From contig OX044358.1 in assembly GCA_943846665.1 (NCBI GenBank), positions 1,674,001 to 1,738,000 on the forward strand: a DNA stretch of 64,000 nt, given 5' to 3'. The translations under genes were made by a program, and so were the position numbers. Below are positions 26,385 through 34,768 of this stretch, one piece after another. The stretch's first letter is position 1. Each line of letters starts with the position of its first letter. The DNA is from Arcticimaribacter sp002477625. Its GTDB lineage: Bacteria; Bacteroidota; Bacteroidia; Flavobacteriales; Flavobacteriaceae. The notes beneath the pieces were generated by a model. That model searched no databases, had not been told where the DNA came from, and saw nothing but the letters and a program-made list of their open reading frames with translations.

Positions 26385-27362
26385 ATGAAAGTAACAGAGC
26401 AAATTAAAGATCCCATTTATGAAGAAATGGAGCACTTCGAACAAAAGTTCAGTGATTCGATGTCTTCTAAAGTTGCTCTGCTCAATCGAATTACCCATTT
26501 TATTGTCAATCGAAAAGGGAAGCAGATGCGGCCCATGTTTGTGTTCCTTACTGCTAAGCTTTTAGGCGGAGGGAAAGTTACCGAGCGAACTTATAGAGGG
26601 GCCTCTGTGATCGAACTAATTCATACAGCCACTCTTGTTCATGATGATGTTGTTGATGATAGTAATCAGCGGAGAGGTTTTTTCTCGATCAACGCATTGT
26701 GGAAAAATAAAATCGCCGTTCTCGTTGGCGACTATTTATTGTCCAAAGGCTTACTTTTATGTATTCATAACGAAGATTTTGATTTACTCAAAATCATTTC
26801 TGTAGCGGTTCGCGAAATGAGTGAAGGAGAATTGTTGCAGATTGAAAAGGCCAGAAACCTTGATATAACAGAAGATATTTACTTTGAAATCATCCGACAG
26901 AAAACAGCTACATTGCTTGCCGCATGTTGTGCAATGGGCGCACAGTCCGTTTCTGATGATAAAGAAGCAGTCGAGCAAATGCGTGTTTTTGGAGAACTTC
27001 TAGGAATGGCTTTCCAGATCAAAGACGATCTTTTTGATTATGGGGAAGCAAAAATTGGCAAGCCAACAGGAATTGACATCAAGGAACAAAAAATGACCTT
27101 GCCTTTAATTTATACATTGAACAATGTTTCTTTGAAAGAACGAAAATGGTTGATTCATTCCGTTAAAAAATACAATACAGATAAAAAAAGAGTAAAAGAG
27201 GTTATTCAGATGGTGAAAGATTCAGGAGGCTTGGATTATGCCCAAAACCGGATGGAATCATATCGCACTGAAGCCCTAGATATTCTAATGACATTTCCTA
27301 AAAACGCCTACCGTGATTCTTTAGAATTAATGGTAAATTATGTCATTACTCGTAAACAATAA
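26385..27362 (+). CDS. long-chain polyprenyl diphosphate synthase
   Basis: Trans-isoprenyl diphosphate synthase of 325 residues, IspB-like. First Asp-rich motif DDVVDD (87-92) followed by the RRG, and second DDLFD near 216-220. Likely makes the side chain of menaquinone in a Bacteroidota member, but chain length cannot be read by eye. It lies between rlmN (28 nt) and dnaG (22 nt). Confidence 0.9.
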   Translation: MKVTEQIKDPIYEEMEHFEQKFSDSMSSKVALLNRITHFIVNRKGKQMRPMFVFLTAKLLGGGKVTERTYRGASVIELIHTATLVHDDVVDDSNQRRGFFSINALWKNKIAVLVGDYLLSKGLLLCIHNEDFDLLKIISVAVREMSEGELLQIEKARNLDITEDIYFEIIRQKTATLLAACCAMGAQSVSDDKEAVEQMRVFGELLGMAFQIKDDLFDYGEAKIGKPTGIDIKEQKMTLPLIYTLNNVSLKERKWLIHSVKKYNTDKKRVKEVIQMVKDSGGLDYAQNRMESYRTEALDILMTFPKNAYRDSLELMVNYVITRKQ

Positions 27363-27384
27363 ACAACACAGTAAACACTAAAAT

Positions 27385-29340
27385 TTGATTTCTAAAAATA
27401 CCATAGACCAAGTGTATGAGACTGCTCGTGTAGAGGAGGTCATTGGTGATTTCGTGGGTTTAAAGAAGTCTGGAACGAACTTCAAAGGACTAAGCCCTTT
27501 TACCCAAGAACGCAGTCCGAGTTTTATGGTTTCTCCTGTAAAGCAAATTTGGAAAGACTTTAGTAGTGGAAAAGGAGGGAACGTTGTTGCCTTTCTTATG
27601 GAGCACGAACATTTTTCTTATCCTGAGGCCATCCGTTATTTGGCTAAAAAGTATAATGTTGAAATTGAAGAGACCGAGCAAACCGATGCAGAGAAGGAAA
27701 AGTTAAACGAACGTGAAAGCATGTTCTTGGTAGCTGAACACGCAAACACCTATTTTAAGCAAACACTTTGGGAAGCATCAGAGGGGAAGGCAATAGGGCT
27801 TACTTACTTCAAAGAACGAGGCTTTACTGACGAAACCATTAAGAAGTTTGATTTAGGTTATTCTCCCCAAGAGAAAGATGCATTTACAAAAACAGCTCTA
27901 AAAAATGGTTTTCAATTAGAGTTCCTCGAGAAAACAGGCTTATCGATTGTTAATGAAAGTTATCAGGTCGATCGCTTTCGAGGCAGGGTCATGTTCCCAA
28001 TCAAAAGTCTTTCGGGACGAGTAGTCGGTTTTGGTGGAAGAATTCTTGGAGATAATAAAAAAACAGCCAAATATTTAAATTCACCTGAAAGTGAGATTTA
28101 CCACAAGAGTAAAGTGCTTTATGGAATTTACGAAGCAAAACAGAGTATAGCCAAAGAAGATGTTTGTTACTTAGTAGAGGGCTATACAGATGTTATTCAA
28201 ATGGTTCAGTCAGGAGTAACCAATGTCGTCTCGTCTTCGGGAACTGCACTTACAGAGCTTCAGATCCGCTTGATTCAGCGACTTACTCAAAACATTGTAG
28301 TTCTTTTTGATGGCGATGCAGCGGGACTCCAAGCTTCACTTCGTGGGATCGATATGATTTTAGCGCAGGGTATGAATGTAAAGGTCTGTTCGTTTCCAGA
28401 GGGAGAAGATCCGGATAGTTTTGCCAAGAAAAATTCGCAAGAAGCTATTGAACTTTTTTTTAAGGAAAACGCAAAAGATTTCATTCAATTCAAAGCTTCT
28501 TTACTCCTCGAAGATGCTGCAAATGATCCTGTTAAAAAGGCCGCTACAATTCGGGATATAGTTGAAAGTATTTCTAAAATTCCAGACCCAATTCAACAAG
28601 AAGTCTATGTTCAAAGTTGTGCACAGCAGATGGAAATTTCAGAAAATGTTTTGTTTAGTGCTTTGGCTCAACTTACAAAGAAAGCCCAATCCAACACCCG
28701 TAAAACGGCTTCCAAAGAAGAGTCTTTTCGGGTGGTGAAAAACGATACTCCACAAAATGTCACCGTAGATCATACTTTTGAATTGGAACGACAAATCATA
28801 ACAATCCTAATGCTTTATGGGGATCGAGAAGAGTCTTTCAAAGAGTCTGTATTAAGTTTTTCTGATGATAAAGATATTTTAGAAGAAATCACTGAAGTGA
28901 AAGCAAAGGTGTTTGAAAAAATATTTTTGGATTTACAGCAAGACGAGGTTGAATTAGCAAATGCAAACTTCAAAACCTTATTTTATCTTTTAATTGAACA
29001 TTTTCAAGTAGAAGGTCAAATTGCCATGGATAAATTAATACCTACCCTAGACGGAGAGTTGAGTTCTTTGGTGAGTAATATCCTTATGAACGAAGATCAA
29101 TATCAATTACACGATTGGGAGAAGAAAAATATTTTTGTAAAATCCCGAGACAGTCAAGTACCACAATTAGTAAATGAAACTATTTTAACACTTCGAAAGT
29201 TATTGATTGACAAGAAGATAGAAGAGCTTCAAAGTCAAGTACAAGACAAAGAATTGCATCATGCTGAAATTCTAGAGGAAGTGATGAGTTACTACCAACT
29301 CAAACAAGTTGTTTCCAGAAAATTAAATCGAGTAATTTAG
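27385..29340 (+). CDS. dnaG: DNA primase, lacking zinc-finger ligands
   Basis: Synthesises RNA primers at the replication fork. The N-terminal module aligns with the CHC2 zinc-binding domain, but the four ligands are replaced: GLSPFT for the CCPFH part (Ser37, Thr40) and WKDFSSGKGGN for YHCFGCGAHGN (Asp58, Ser61). The catalytic TOPRIM core is intact (VEGYTDV and FDGDAAG). The C-terminal ~200 residues should bind helicase. Start is TTG, chosen because ISKNTIDQVYETARVEEVIG is the conserved beginning. Its stop is 3 nt from the end of the convergent nadE. Confidence 0.93.
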   Translation: MISKNTIDQVYETARVEEVIGDFVGLKKSGTNFKGLSPFTQERSPSFMVSPVKQIWKDFSSGKGGNVVAFLMEHEHFSYPEAIRYLAKKYNVEIEETEQTDAEKEKLNERESMFLVAEHANTYFKQTLWEASEGKAIGLTYFKERGFTDETIKKFDLGYSPQEKDAFTKTALKNGFQLEFLEKTGLSIVNESYQVDRFRGRVMFPIKSLSGRVVGFGGRILGDNKKTAKYLNSPESEIYHKSKVLYGIYEAKQSIAKEDVCYLVEGYTDVIQMVQSGVTNVVSSSGTALTELQIRLIQRLTQNIVVLFDGDAAGLQASLRGIDMILAQGMNVKVCSFPEGEDPDSFAKKNSQEAIELFFKENAKDFIQFKASLLLEDAANDPVKKAATIRDIVESISKIPDPIQQEVYVQSCAQQMEISENVLFSALAQLTKKAQSNTRKTASKEESFRVVKNDTPQNVTVDHTFELERQIITILMLYGDREESFKESVLSFSDDKDILEEITEVKAKVFEKIFLDLQQDEVELANANFKTLFYLLIEHFQVEGQIAMDKLIPTLDGELSSLVSNILMNEDQYQLHDWEKKNIFVKSRDSQVPQLVNETILTLRKLLIDKKIEELQSQVQDKELHHAEILEEVMSYYQLKQVVSRKLNRVI

Positions 29341-29343
29341 TTC

Positions 29344-30126
29344 CTAAAGATCCATCGGAATTTCACAGACGGGAATTGGCTGCATCTTATGCTGGTTTTG
29401 ACTGTGGAGTTTTTTATAAATCGCCCGAACCTCTTTTTGTCTATCAGTGTCGTGCTCTGAAGTGCTGTTCACATGTTTCATAGCCCATTCCAATTCATTG
29501 TAGGTAGCACCCATTTGATCTTCGTCTTTACGATCATCACCCCACAATCCGTCTGTGGGAGCAGCTTGTTGAATGGAATCGATAACGCCGAGGTTTTTGG
29601 CAAGTAAAAACACCTCAGATTTCATCAGATCAGCAATGGGACTAAGATCTACACCACCGTCTCCATATTTAGTGTAAAAACCAACGCCAAAATCTTCAAT
29701 TTTATTTCCAGTTCCAGCTACTAAATAGCGTTCTAGTGCTGCGAAATAATACAGGGTAGTCATACGTATACGTGCACGCGTATTGGCTAAACTCAAAAAC
29801 TTACTTGCTTCATCTGTGGTTGGAGGTAAAAGCTCCTGAAAGCTTTCAAAAACTCCTGTTAGGGAAAGTGAATGATGTCGGACGTTAGGGTATTTGCTTT
29901 CGAGCCAAGCAATGTGTTCTTGTGCTCTTGTAACTTGATTTGCTTCTTGATGAATGGGCATTTCTAGGCAAAGGACAGGTTTTCCTGTAAGTGCACATAA
30001 GCTTGAAGTTAAAGCCGAGTCAATCCCACCAGACACACCAACTACAAAACCATTCATTCCTGATTTATCTGCATAGTCGTTAAGCCAATTTACGATGTAG
30101 TCAATAACTTTTTCTGGTGATTTCAT
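29344..30126 (-). CDS. nadE: NAD+ synthetase (ammonia-dependent type)
   Basis: Amidates nicotinate adenine dinucleotide in the last step of NAD synthesis. The PP-loop SGGIDSAL lies at 32-39 and the C-terminal KDEDQMGATYNELEW is the family deamido-NAD site. At 260 residues it lacks a glutaminase domain, so it should use ammonia. The rest of the de novo path (nadA, nadB, nadC) is 21 kb away in the same window. Divergent from gldB. Confidence 0.94.
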   Translation of the reverse strand: MKSPEKVIDYIVNWLNDYADKSGMNGFVVGVSGGIDSALTSSLCALTGKPVLCLEMPIHQEANQVTRAQEHIAWLESKYPNVRHHSLSLTGVFESFQELLPPTTDEASKFLSLANTRARIRMTTLYYFAALERYLVAGTGNKIEDFGVGFYTKYGDGGVDLSPIADLMKSEVFLLAKNLGVIDSIQQAAPTDGLWGDDRKDEDQMGATYNELEWAMKHVNSTSEHDTDRQKEVRAIYKKLHSQNQHKMQPIPVCEIPMDL

Positions 30127-30149
30127 GTGTTTTAGCGATTTTTTGGATG

Positions 30150-30157
30150 TAACTTTG
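30150..30157 (+). promoter_or_regulatory. -7-like promoter box for gldB
   Basis: TAACTTTG matches TAnnTTTG, 46 nt before the gldB ATG; no well-spaced TTG upstream. Confidence 0.35.
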
Positions 30158-30203
30158 TATAAAATTAGGGAACTTATTCCTCACAAAAAATTTTTAGCAG
30201 CAG

Positions 30204-31190
30204 ATGAATTCATTTTCTAGATCATTTTTTTTAAAAGCGAGTTTTTGTATCGCTTTTACTGTTTTTTTCTCATCCTGTTCGGATGAAAATGCGCTTGAGG
30301 CGGAAATTAATCGAATCCCTGTTACGATTGACATCGATCGTTTTGATCTTAAGTTTTATAATGCTACTCCTGAGGAATATATTGAACTCAAAAAGTCCTA
30401 TCCGTATCTCTTTCCCAATCAATTTCCGGATAGTATATGGGTTAAAAGACAACGCGACAGTATTCAAACGATTTTGCATGCCGAAATAAAGAAGGTTTAC
30501 CCTTCTCTGGACCCTGTAAAAGAAGAGTTGGTTTCGCTTTATAAGCACATCAAATATTACTTTCCACAAATACAAGATCCGCATGTCGTTACGGTAGTCA
30601 ATAATGTAGACTATCAGAGTAAAACAATTTTTACAGACTCCTTGCTGATCATCTCTTTGGATACTTATTTGGGATCAAAGAATCCGATGTATGAGGGTAT
30701 TCCGAAGTACATTGTTCAGGATATGGAGTTTCCTTATATGACGTCCCATATTATAGATGAATTAGGAAACGCCTTAGTGAAAAGCCCGGTAAACAGAACC
30801 TTGTTGGGTCAGATGATTTATTATGGAAAGAAGTTGTACCTAAAAGACCTTATGTTGCCTCAGACTTCCGATGCCATTAAGATCAGCTATTCTCAAGAAC
30901 AAGTAGATTGGGTCCACGATAATGAGCGTTATATGTGGCAATATTTTATAGAAAACGAATTGCTTTATAAGACACAATCTTCTTTATTTCTCAGGTTTAT
31001 TGAGCCTGCTCCTTTTTCAAAATTCTATTTGGAGATTGATAACGAAACTCCAGGTAAAGTTGGTCAATGGATTGGGTGGCAAATTGTTCGCTCTTATATG
31101 GAAAAGAATCCCGACACAGCTTTAGAAAAACTCTTTGAGACTCCAGCGATGGAATTATTCAATCAATCAAATTATAAACCCGCAAAATAA
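30204..31190 (+). CDS. gldB: gliding motility lipoprotein GldB
   Basis: GldB is a lipoprotein of flavobacteria needed for gliding in Flavobacterium johnsoniae. The N-terminal signal ends in a lipobox with Cys25 (VFFSSC-SDEN). Then come INRIPVTIDIDRFDLKF and a long helical and mixed domain ending in GQWIGWQIVRSYMEKNP, which is the pattern I recall for GldB. 328 residues is normal. gldC follows after 4 nt; this gldB-gldC pair is a known arrangement and supports the call. Presence does not prove that the organism glides. Confidence 0.9.
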   Translation: MNSFSRSFFLKASFCIAFTVFFSSCSDENALEAEINRIPVTIDIDRFDLKFYNATPEEYIELKKSYPYLFPNQFPDSIWVKRQRDSIQTILHAEIKKVYPSLDPVKEELVSLYKHIKYYFPQIQDPHVVTVVNNVDYQSKTIFTDSLLIISLDTYLGSKNPMYEGIPKYIVQDMEFPYMTSHIIDELGNALVKSPVNRTLLGQMIYYGKKLYLKDLMLPQTSDAIKISYSQEQVDWVHDNERYMWQYFIENELLYKTQSSLFLRFIEPAPFSKFYLEIDNETPGKVGQWIGWQIVRSYMEKNPDTALEKLFETPAMELFNQSNYKPAK

Positions 31191-31194
31191 GAAC

Positions 31195-31527
31195 ATGGGA
31201 AAACAAACCAATATATCCATTGAAGTAGCCTTAGACAAAAATAAGATTCCAGAAAAAATTATTTGGTCTGCACCCGATGGCGGTGTTAATGAAGAGGAGG
31301 CACAAGCCTTATTGATGTCCTTGTGGGATGGAAAAAATCAAGAAACCCTTCGTATGGATTTATGGGTAAAAGATATGCCGATTGATCAAATGAATGTGTT
31401 TTTTCATCAATCGCTAGTGACCATGAGTCAAACCTTTTTGCGAGCGACCCAAGATGAGAAGATGGCGGCTACGATGAATGATTTTTGTGATTACTTCGCA
31501 GAAAAACTAAAAATCGACCGCAGCTAA
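31195..31527 (+). CDS. gldC: gliding motility protein GldC
   Basis: Small cytoplasmic 110-residue protein beginning MGKQTNISIEVALDKNKIPE, with the conserved WSAPDGG and WDGKNQETLRMDLWVKDM stretches of GldC. Known in F. johnsoniae to improve gliding when gldB is limiting; its biochemical role is not known. The ATG used is 4 nt after gldB; a longer in-frame start would overlap gldB. Its 3' end overlaps the convergent engB by 21 nt. Confidence 0.92.
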   Translation: MGKQTNISIEVALDKNKIPEKIIWSAPDGGVNEEEAQALLMSLWDGKNQETLRMDLWVKDMPIDQMNVFFHQSLVTMSQTFLRATQDEKMAATMNDFCDYFAEKLKIDRS

Positions 31528-32139
31528 AGCTTCTCTATTGTTGAAATCTTCGTTCAATTGAGCGATATATGCCAAGAGTTCATCTCCACCTGTTTTGTGT
31601 AAAGACGAAGTGATGAAGTGTGGAGGTGCTTCTTCCCATGCATGATCAAGCATTTTCTGAATGTAAGCCTTTGATTTACGTTCAACAGCCATCGGTTTTT
31701 CCTTATCTGCTTTAGTAAAAACAATTGCGAAAGGGATGTAATTTGTTCCCAGCCATTCCATAAATTCCAAATCAATGGGTTGTGGATCGTGCCGAATGTC
31801 GATTAAAACAAAGGCAGAAATCAATTGTTTTCTTTTTTCAAAGTAAGTGGTAATCAGCTTTTGAAAAGCTTTTTTTGATGTTTTGGAAGTACGTGCATAA
31901 CCGTAGCCGGGTAAATCGACTAAGTACCAAGACTTATTAATTTTGAAGTGATTGATAAGCTGTGTTTTTCCGGGTCTTCCCGAAGTTTTCGCAAGATTTT
32001 TACGATCGCAAATAGAATTTATTAAAGAAGACTTACCGACATTGGAACGCCCAATAAAAGCGTATTCTGGAATGGGCTCGTTCGGACATTTGGAAACATC
32101 CGTGTTGCTGATAATGAATTCGGATGATGTGATTCGCAT
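31507..32139 (-). CDS. engB: ribosome biogenesis GTP-binding protein EngB/YsxC
   Basis: Small GTPase of large-subunit assembly. G1 GRSNVGKSS spans residues 30-38, G3 DLPGYGYA near 75-82 and G4 TKAD. 210 residues is typical. The last 21 nt overlap gldC on the other strand. The hydrolase gene is 5 nt upstream on the same strand, so both form one transcript. Confidence 0.95.
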   Translation of the reverse strand: MRITSSEFIISNTDVSKCPNEPIPEYAFIGRSNVGKSSLINSICDRKNLAKTSGRPGKTQLINHFKINKSWYLVDLPGYGYARTSKTSKKAFQKLITTYFEKRKQLISAFVLIDIRHDPQPIDLEFMEWLGTNYIPFAIVFTKADKEKPMAVERKSKAYIQKMLDHAWEEAPPHFITSSLHKTGGDELLAYIAQLNEDFNNREALAAVDF

Positions 32140-32144
32140 TACTA

Positions 32145-32909
32145 CTAAAAGTTACGTTTCTTAAGCCAATCCAAAAGTTTTTCATTGAATGTGTCAGGAT
32201 GTTCCATCATAGGAGCATGACCACATTCTTTGATCCAATAGAGGTCAGAATCCGGTAGTAATTTATGGAATTCGTCGGCTACATTGGGCGGAGTTACTAG
32301 ATCGTTCTCACCCCAAATGAGGCCTGTAGGCGTATTCATTGTTGGCAAATCCTTAGCCATATTGTGGCGAATTGCACTTTTGGCGATTGCTAGAGTCCGT
32401 ATGAGTTTATTTCGATCATTGACAACTTCAAAAACTTCGTCTACAATCTCTTTGGTAGCTACTTCAGGGTCAAAAAACACCTCTTGTGCCTTGGATTTAA
32501 TATAATCATAATTGCCTCTTTTTGGATAACTTTCACCCATAGAGTTTTCATATAAACCAGAACTGCCTGCAAGCACAAGACCTTTTACTAATTCCGGATG
32601 ATTTTTGGCAAAAACTAGTCCAATATGACCTCCGAGCGAGTTTCCTAGGAGAATGGCATTGTCAATTTTCTTGAAGGATAAAAAGCTTTTCAAATAGTCT
32701 GAAAAAGTTTTAACATTGGTTTTGATTAACGGTAATTCGTAAATAGGCAACTCAGGTATGATAACCTTGTAACCTTCCTTAGGAAAGAAATCAGCAACAC
32801 CAGCGAAATTACTTAGTCCACCCATTAAACCGTGTAGAATTACGATTGGTTGTCCTTCTCCAATTTCGGCATATTTAAAATCCCCCTCTTCTGTAAATTT
32901 TTTTTCCAT
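32145..32909 (-). CDS. alpha/beta-hydrolase
   Basis: 254-residue hydrolase. The nucleophile elbow is GNSLGG, the oxyanion region is HGLMGG, the acid is probably Asp of GENDLV and the His is in CGHAPMMEHP. Substrate unknown. It precedes engB by 5 nt and its upstream region is shared with the divergent mraZ promoter. This gene is commonly found between engB and mraZ in flavobacteria, as I recall. Confidence 0.85.
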   Translation of the reverse strand: MEKKFTEEGDFKYAEIGEGQPIVILHGLMGGLSNFAGVADFFPKEGYKVIIPELPIYELPLIKTNVKTFSDYLKSFLSFKKIDNAILLGNSLGGHIGLVFAKNHPELVKGLVLAGSSGLYENSMGESYPKRGNYDYIKSKAQEVFFDPEVATKEIVDEVFEVVNDRNKLIRTLAIAKSAIRHNMAKDLPTMNTPTGLIWGENDLVTPPNVADEFHKLLPDSDLYWIKECGHAPMMEHPDTFNEKLLDWLKKRNF

Positions 32910-32941
32910 GCTAGTCGTCGCTCTAGAGACTTATGAGCCGA

Positions 32942-32949
32942 CAAATATA
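32942..32949 (-). promoter_or_regulatory. -7-like promoter box for the hydrolase-engB pair
   Basis: Minus-strand TATATTTG matches TAnnTTTG, 32 nt before the hydrolase start. No clear -33 TTG. Confidence 0.35.
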
Positions 32950-33032
32950 GTTAATATTAACCGATACTGTCTTATTTATTTAAATCATATCTCCCAAGCT
33001 TAAGCTATGATTGAGATTGGAAACTTATCAAC

Positions 33033-33060
33033 AAAGTGGTATTAAGTGGAAAAATGTGGT
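33033..33060 (+). promoter_or_regulatory. putative MraZ operator (three GTGG boxes, 10-bp period)
   Basis: Three boxes AAAGTGG, TAAGTGG and AATGTGG, each separated by 3 nt, so GTGG recurs every 10 bp on one face of the helix. Known MraZ operators are clusters of short G-rich direct repeats with the same 10-bp period. They end 11 nt before the -7 box of mraZ, a place where binding would block transcription. The match to MraZ is inference from pattern and position. Confidence 0.6.
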
Positions 33061-33070
33061 AAATATATTT

Positions 33071-33078
33071 TATATTTG
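33071..33078 (+). promoter_or_regulatory. -7-like promoter box for mraZ / dcw cluster
   Basis: TATATTTG matches TAnnTTTG, 25 nt before the mraZ ATG. The -33 zone is occupied by the GTGG boxes and no TTG is found there. Confidence 0.5.
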
Positions 33079-33103
33079 ATTATTCAATTCGCAAACAATT
33101 AAG

Positions 33104-33571
33104 ATGCAGCACTTTATTGGGACATATGAATGTAAGGCAGATACTAAAGGACGTATCATGCTTCCTGTTGCTCTGAAAAGGCAGTTGGCGCAGAATCTTA
33201 CAGAACAATTTGTGCTCAAGCGCGCTGTGTTTAACAGTTGTTTGGAGTTGTATCCCATAAAAGAATGGGAGGCTATGATGGAAAAGGTCAATCAGCTCAA
33301 TCGTTTTAACAAAAAGAACAATGATTTTATTAGACGATTTACGGCGGGGGTTCGTTTGGTTGAGGTCGACGCTACCGGTCGCTTATTGATCCCAAAAGAC
33401 CTGGTTACGCATGCCGGTATTTCTAAGGAAACGGTTATTTCTTCTGCGGTTAATATTCTTGAGATTTGGGATAAGGATCGATACGAAGAGGCTATTAATG
33501 AAGCGACAATTGACTTCGGTGCTTTAGCCGAAGACGTAATGGGAGACAAGGATGGAGACCAAATATCATAA
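33104..33571 (+). CDS. mraZ: transcriptional regulator MraZ
   Basis: First gene of the division and cell wall cluster and its autoregulator. Two AbrB/SpoVT-like half-domains are seen with the hallmark DxxxR: DTKGR near 14-18 and DATGR near 88-92. 155 residues is normal. It overlaps rsmH by 20 nt. Promoter boxes just upstream fit autorepression. Confidence 0.95.
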   Translation: MQHFIGTYECKADTKGRIMLPVALKRQLAQNLTEQFVLKRAVFNSCLELYPIKEWEAMMEKVNQLNRFNKKNNDFIRRFTAGVRLVEVDATGRLLIPKDLVTHAGISKETVISSAVNILEIWDKDRYEEAINEATIDFGALAEDVMGDKDGDQIS

Positions 33572-34454
33572 CCCAGTATTACTGGATCGAAGTGTTGCGG
33601 ATTTAATCACAAACCCTGATGGGGTTTATGTTGACGTAACTTTTGGTGGTGGTGGACATTCAAAAAAGATTTTAAAGGCACTTTCAGATAAAGGCAGGTT
33701 GTTTGCATTTGATCAAGATCAAGATGCAGTTGCAAACGCATTGTCAGATCCTCGGTTCGAGTTGATTCAGGCAAATTTTAAAGATCTAAAGCGCTACATG
33801 AAGTTTTACGGTGTAAAAGAAGTGGATGGGATTCTCGCTGACTTTGGCGTATCATCACACCAGTTCGATGCCGAAAAAAGAGGTTTTTCAACTCGTTTTG
33901 AGGGCCGTTTGGATATGCGGATGGATCAGACTTCGACGCTTTCGGCTTACGAGGTTGTGAATGATTATTCCGAACAGGAATTGATATCCATAATGAAATT
34001 ATACGGAGAAGTAAAAGGGGCACACAAAATTGTTGCTGCCCTTTTAGATCATAGAGAAGAAGAGCCAATCGAAACAACAACAGACTTGATTGCATTGATC
34101 AAGCCTTTGATCCCAGAACGATTTTTAAATAAAATATTAGCTCAGGTTTTTCAAGCTATTCGAATTGAAGTAAACCAAGAACTGGAAGTGATCAAGTTGT
34201 TTCTTGAGCAAACAGTAGATGTTTTGAAGTCAGAAGGACGGTTGGTTTGTATTTCATATCACTCACTAGAAGATCGTTTGGTCAAGCGTTTTATCAGAGA
34301 GGGAGTTTTTGAAGGAACGGCTGAACAGGATTTTTTTGGTAACCGGTTTACGCCTTTGAAAAAAGTTGGTGGCTTGGTTGTCCCTGATGATGATGAAGTC
34401 AAACAAAACAGTAGAGCAAGAAGTGCAAAACTAAGAACAGCAGAAAAGAGATGA
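33552..34454 (+). CDS. rsmH: 16S rRNA (cytosine1402-N4)-methyltransferase
   Basis: SAM-dependent methylation of C1402 of 16S rRNA. The SAM loop DVTFGGGGHSKKIL is near residue 28-41, and the typical ISYHSLEDRLVKRFI is near 232-246. 300 residues is the family length. It overlaps mraZ (20 nt) and the ftsL-like gene (4 nt, ATGA). Confidence 0.95.
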   Translation: METKYHNPVLLDRSVADLITNPDGVYVDVTFGGGGHSKKILKALSDKGRLFAFDQDQDAVANALSDPRFELIQANFKDLKRYMKFYGVKEVDGILADFGVSSHQFDAEKRGFSTRFEGRLDMRMDQTSTLSAYEVVNDYSEQELISIMKLYGEVKGAHKIVAALLDHREEEPIETTTDLIALIKPLIPERFLNKILAQVFQAIRIEVNQELEVIKLFLEQTVDVLKSEGRLVCISYHSLEDRLVKRFIREGVFEGTAEQDFFGNRFTPLKKVGGLVVPDDDEVKQNSRARSAKLRTAEKR

Positions 34455-34768
34455 AACAGTTACTCTCCTTCTTGAATATAGAATTCCTGATCAAGGATGA
34501 TGCGCTGAAAAATTGGCGTATGATTTTGTTTGTGTCTTTTTTGGCACTGTTGATTATTTCGAGCGGTCATTTGGCTGATCGTAAAATTTTTAAGATTGCT
34601 CAACTGAACAACGAATTGAAAGAAATGAAAAGTCAGTTTGTAGAAAAGCGAGCCTATTTAATGGAATTGAAAATGGAGTCTCGGGTTACAGAGTCGCTTC
34701 GCGAAAAAGGAATAAAACCAGCTAAAACACCACCCCTTAAATTAGTTATAGAATCAAAAGAACAATGA
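34451..34768 (+). CDS. FtsL-like division protein
   Basis: 105-residue bitopic protein: short cytoplasmic N-terminus, one membrane segment (~24-40, MILFVSFLALLIISSG) and a helical, probably coiled-coil stretch (IAQLNNELKEMKSQFVEKRA). Position between rsmH and ftsI with 4-nt ATGA overlaps on both sides identifies it as the FtsL equivalent; sequence similarity to E. coli FtsL is not visible. Confidence 0.8.
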   Translation: MKQLLSFLNIEFLIKDDALKNWRMILFVSFLALLIISSGHLADRKIFKIAQLNNELKEMKSQFVEKRAYLMELKMESRVTESLREKGIKPAKTPPLKLVIESKEQ

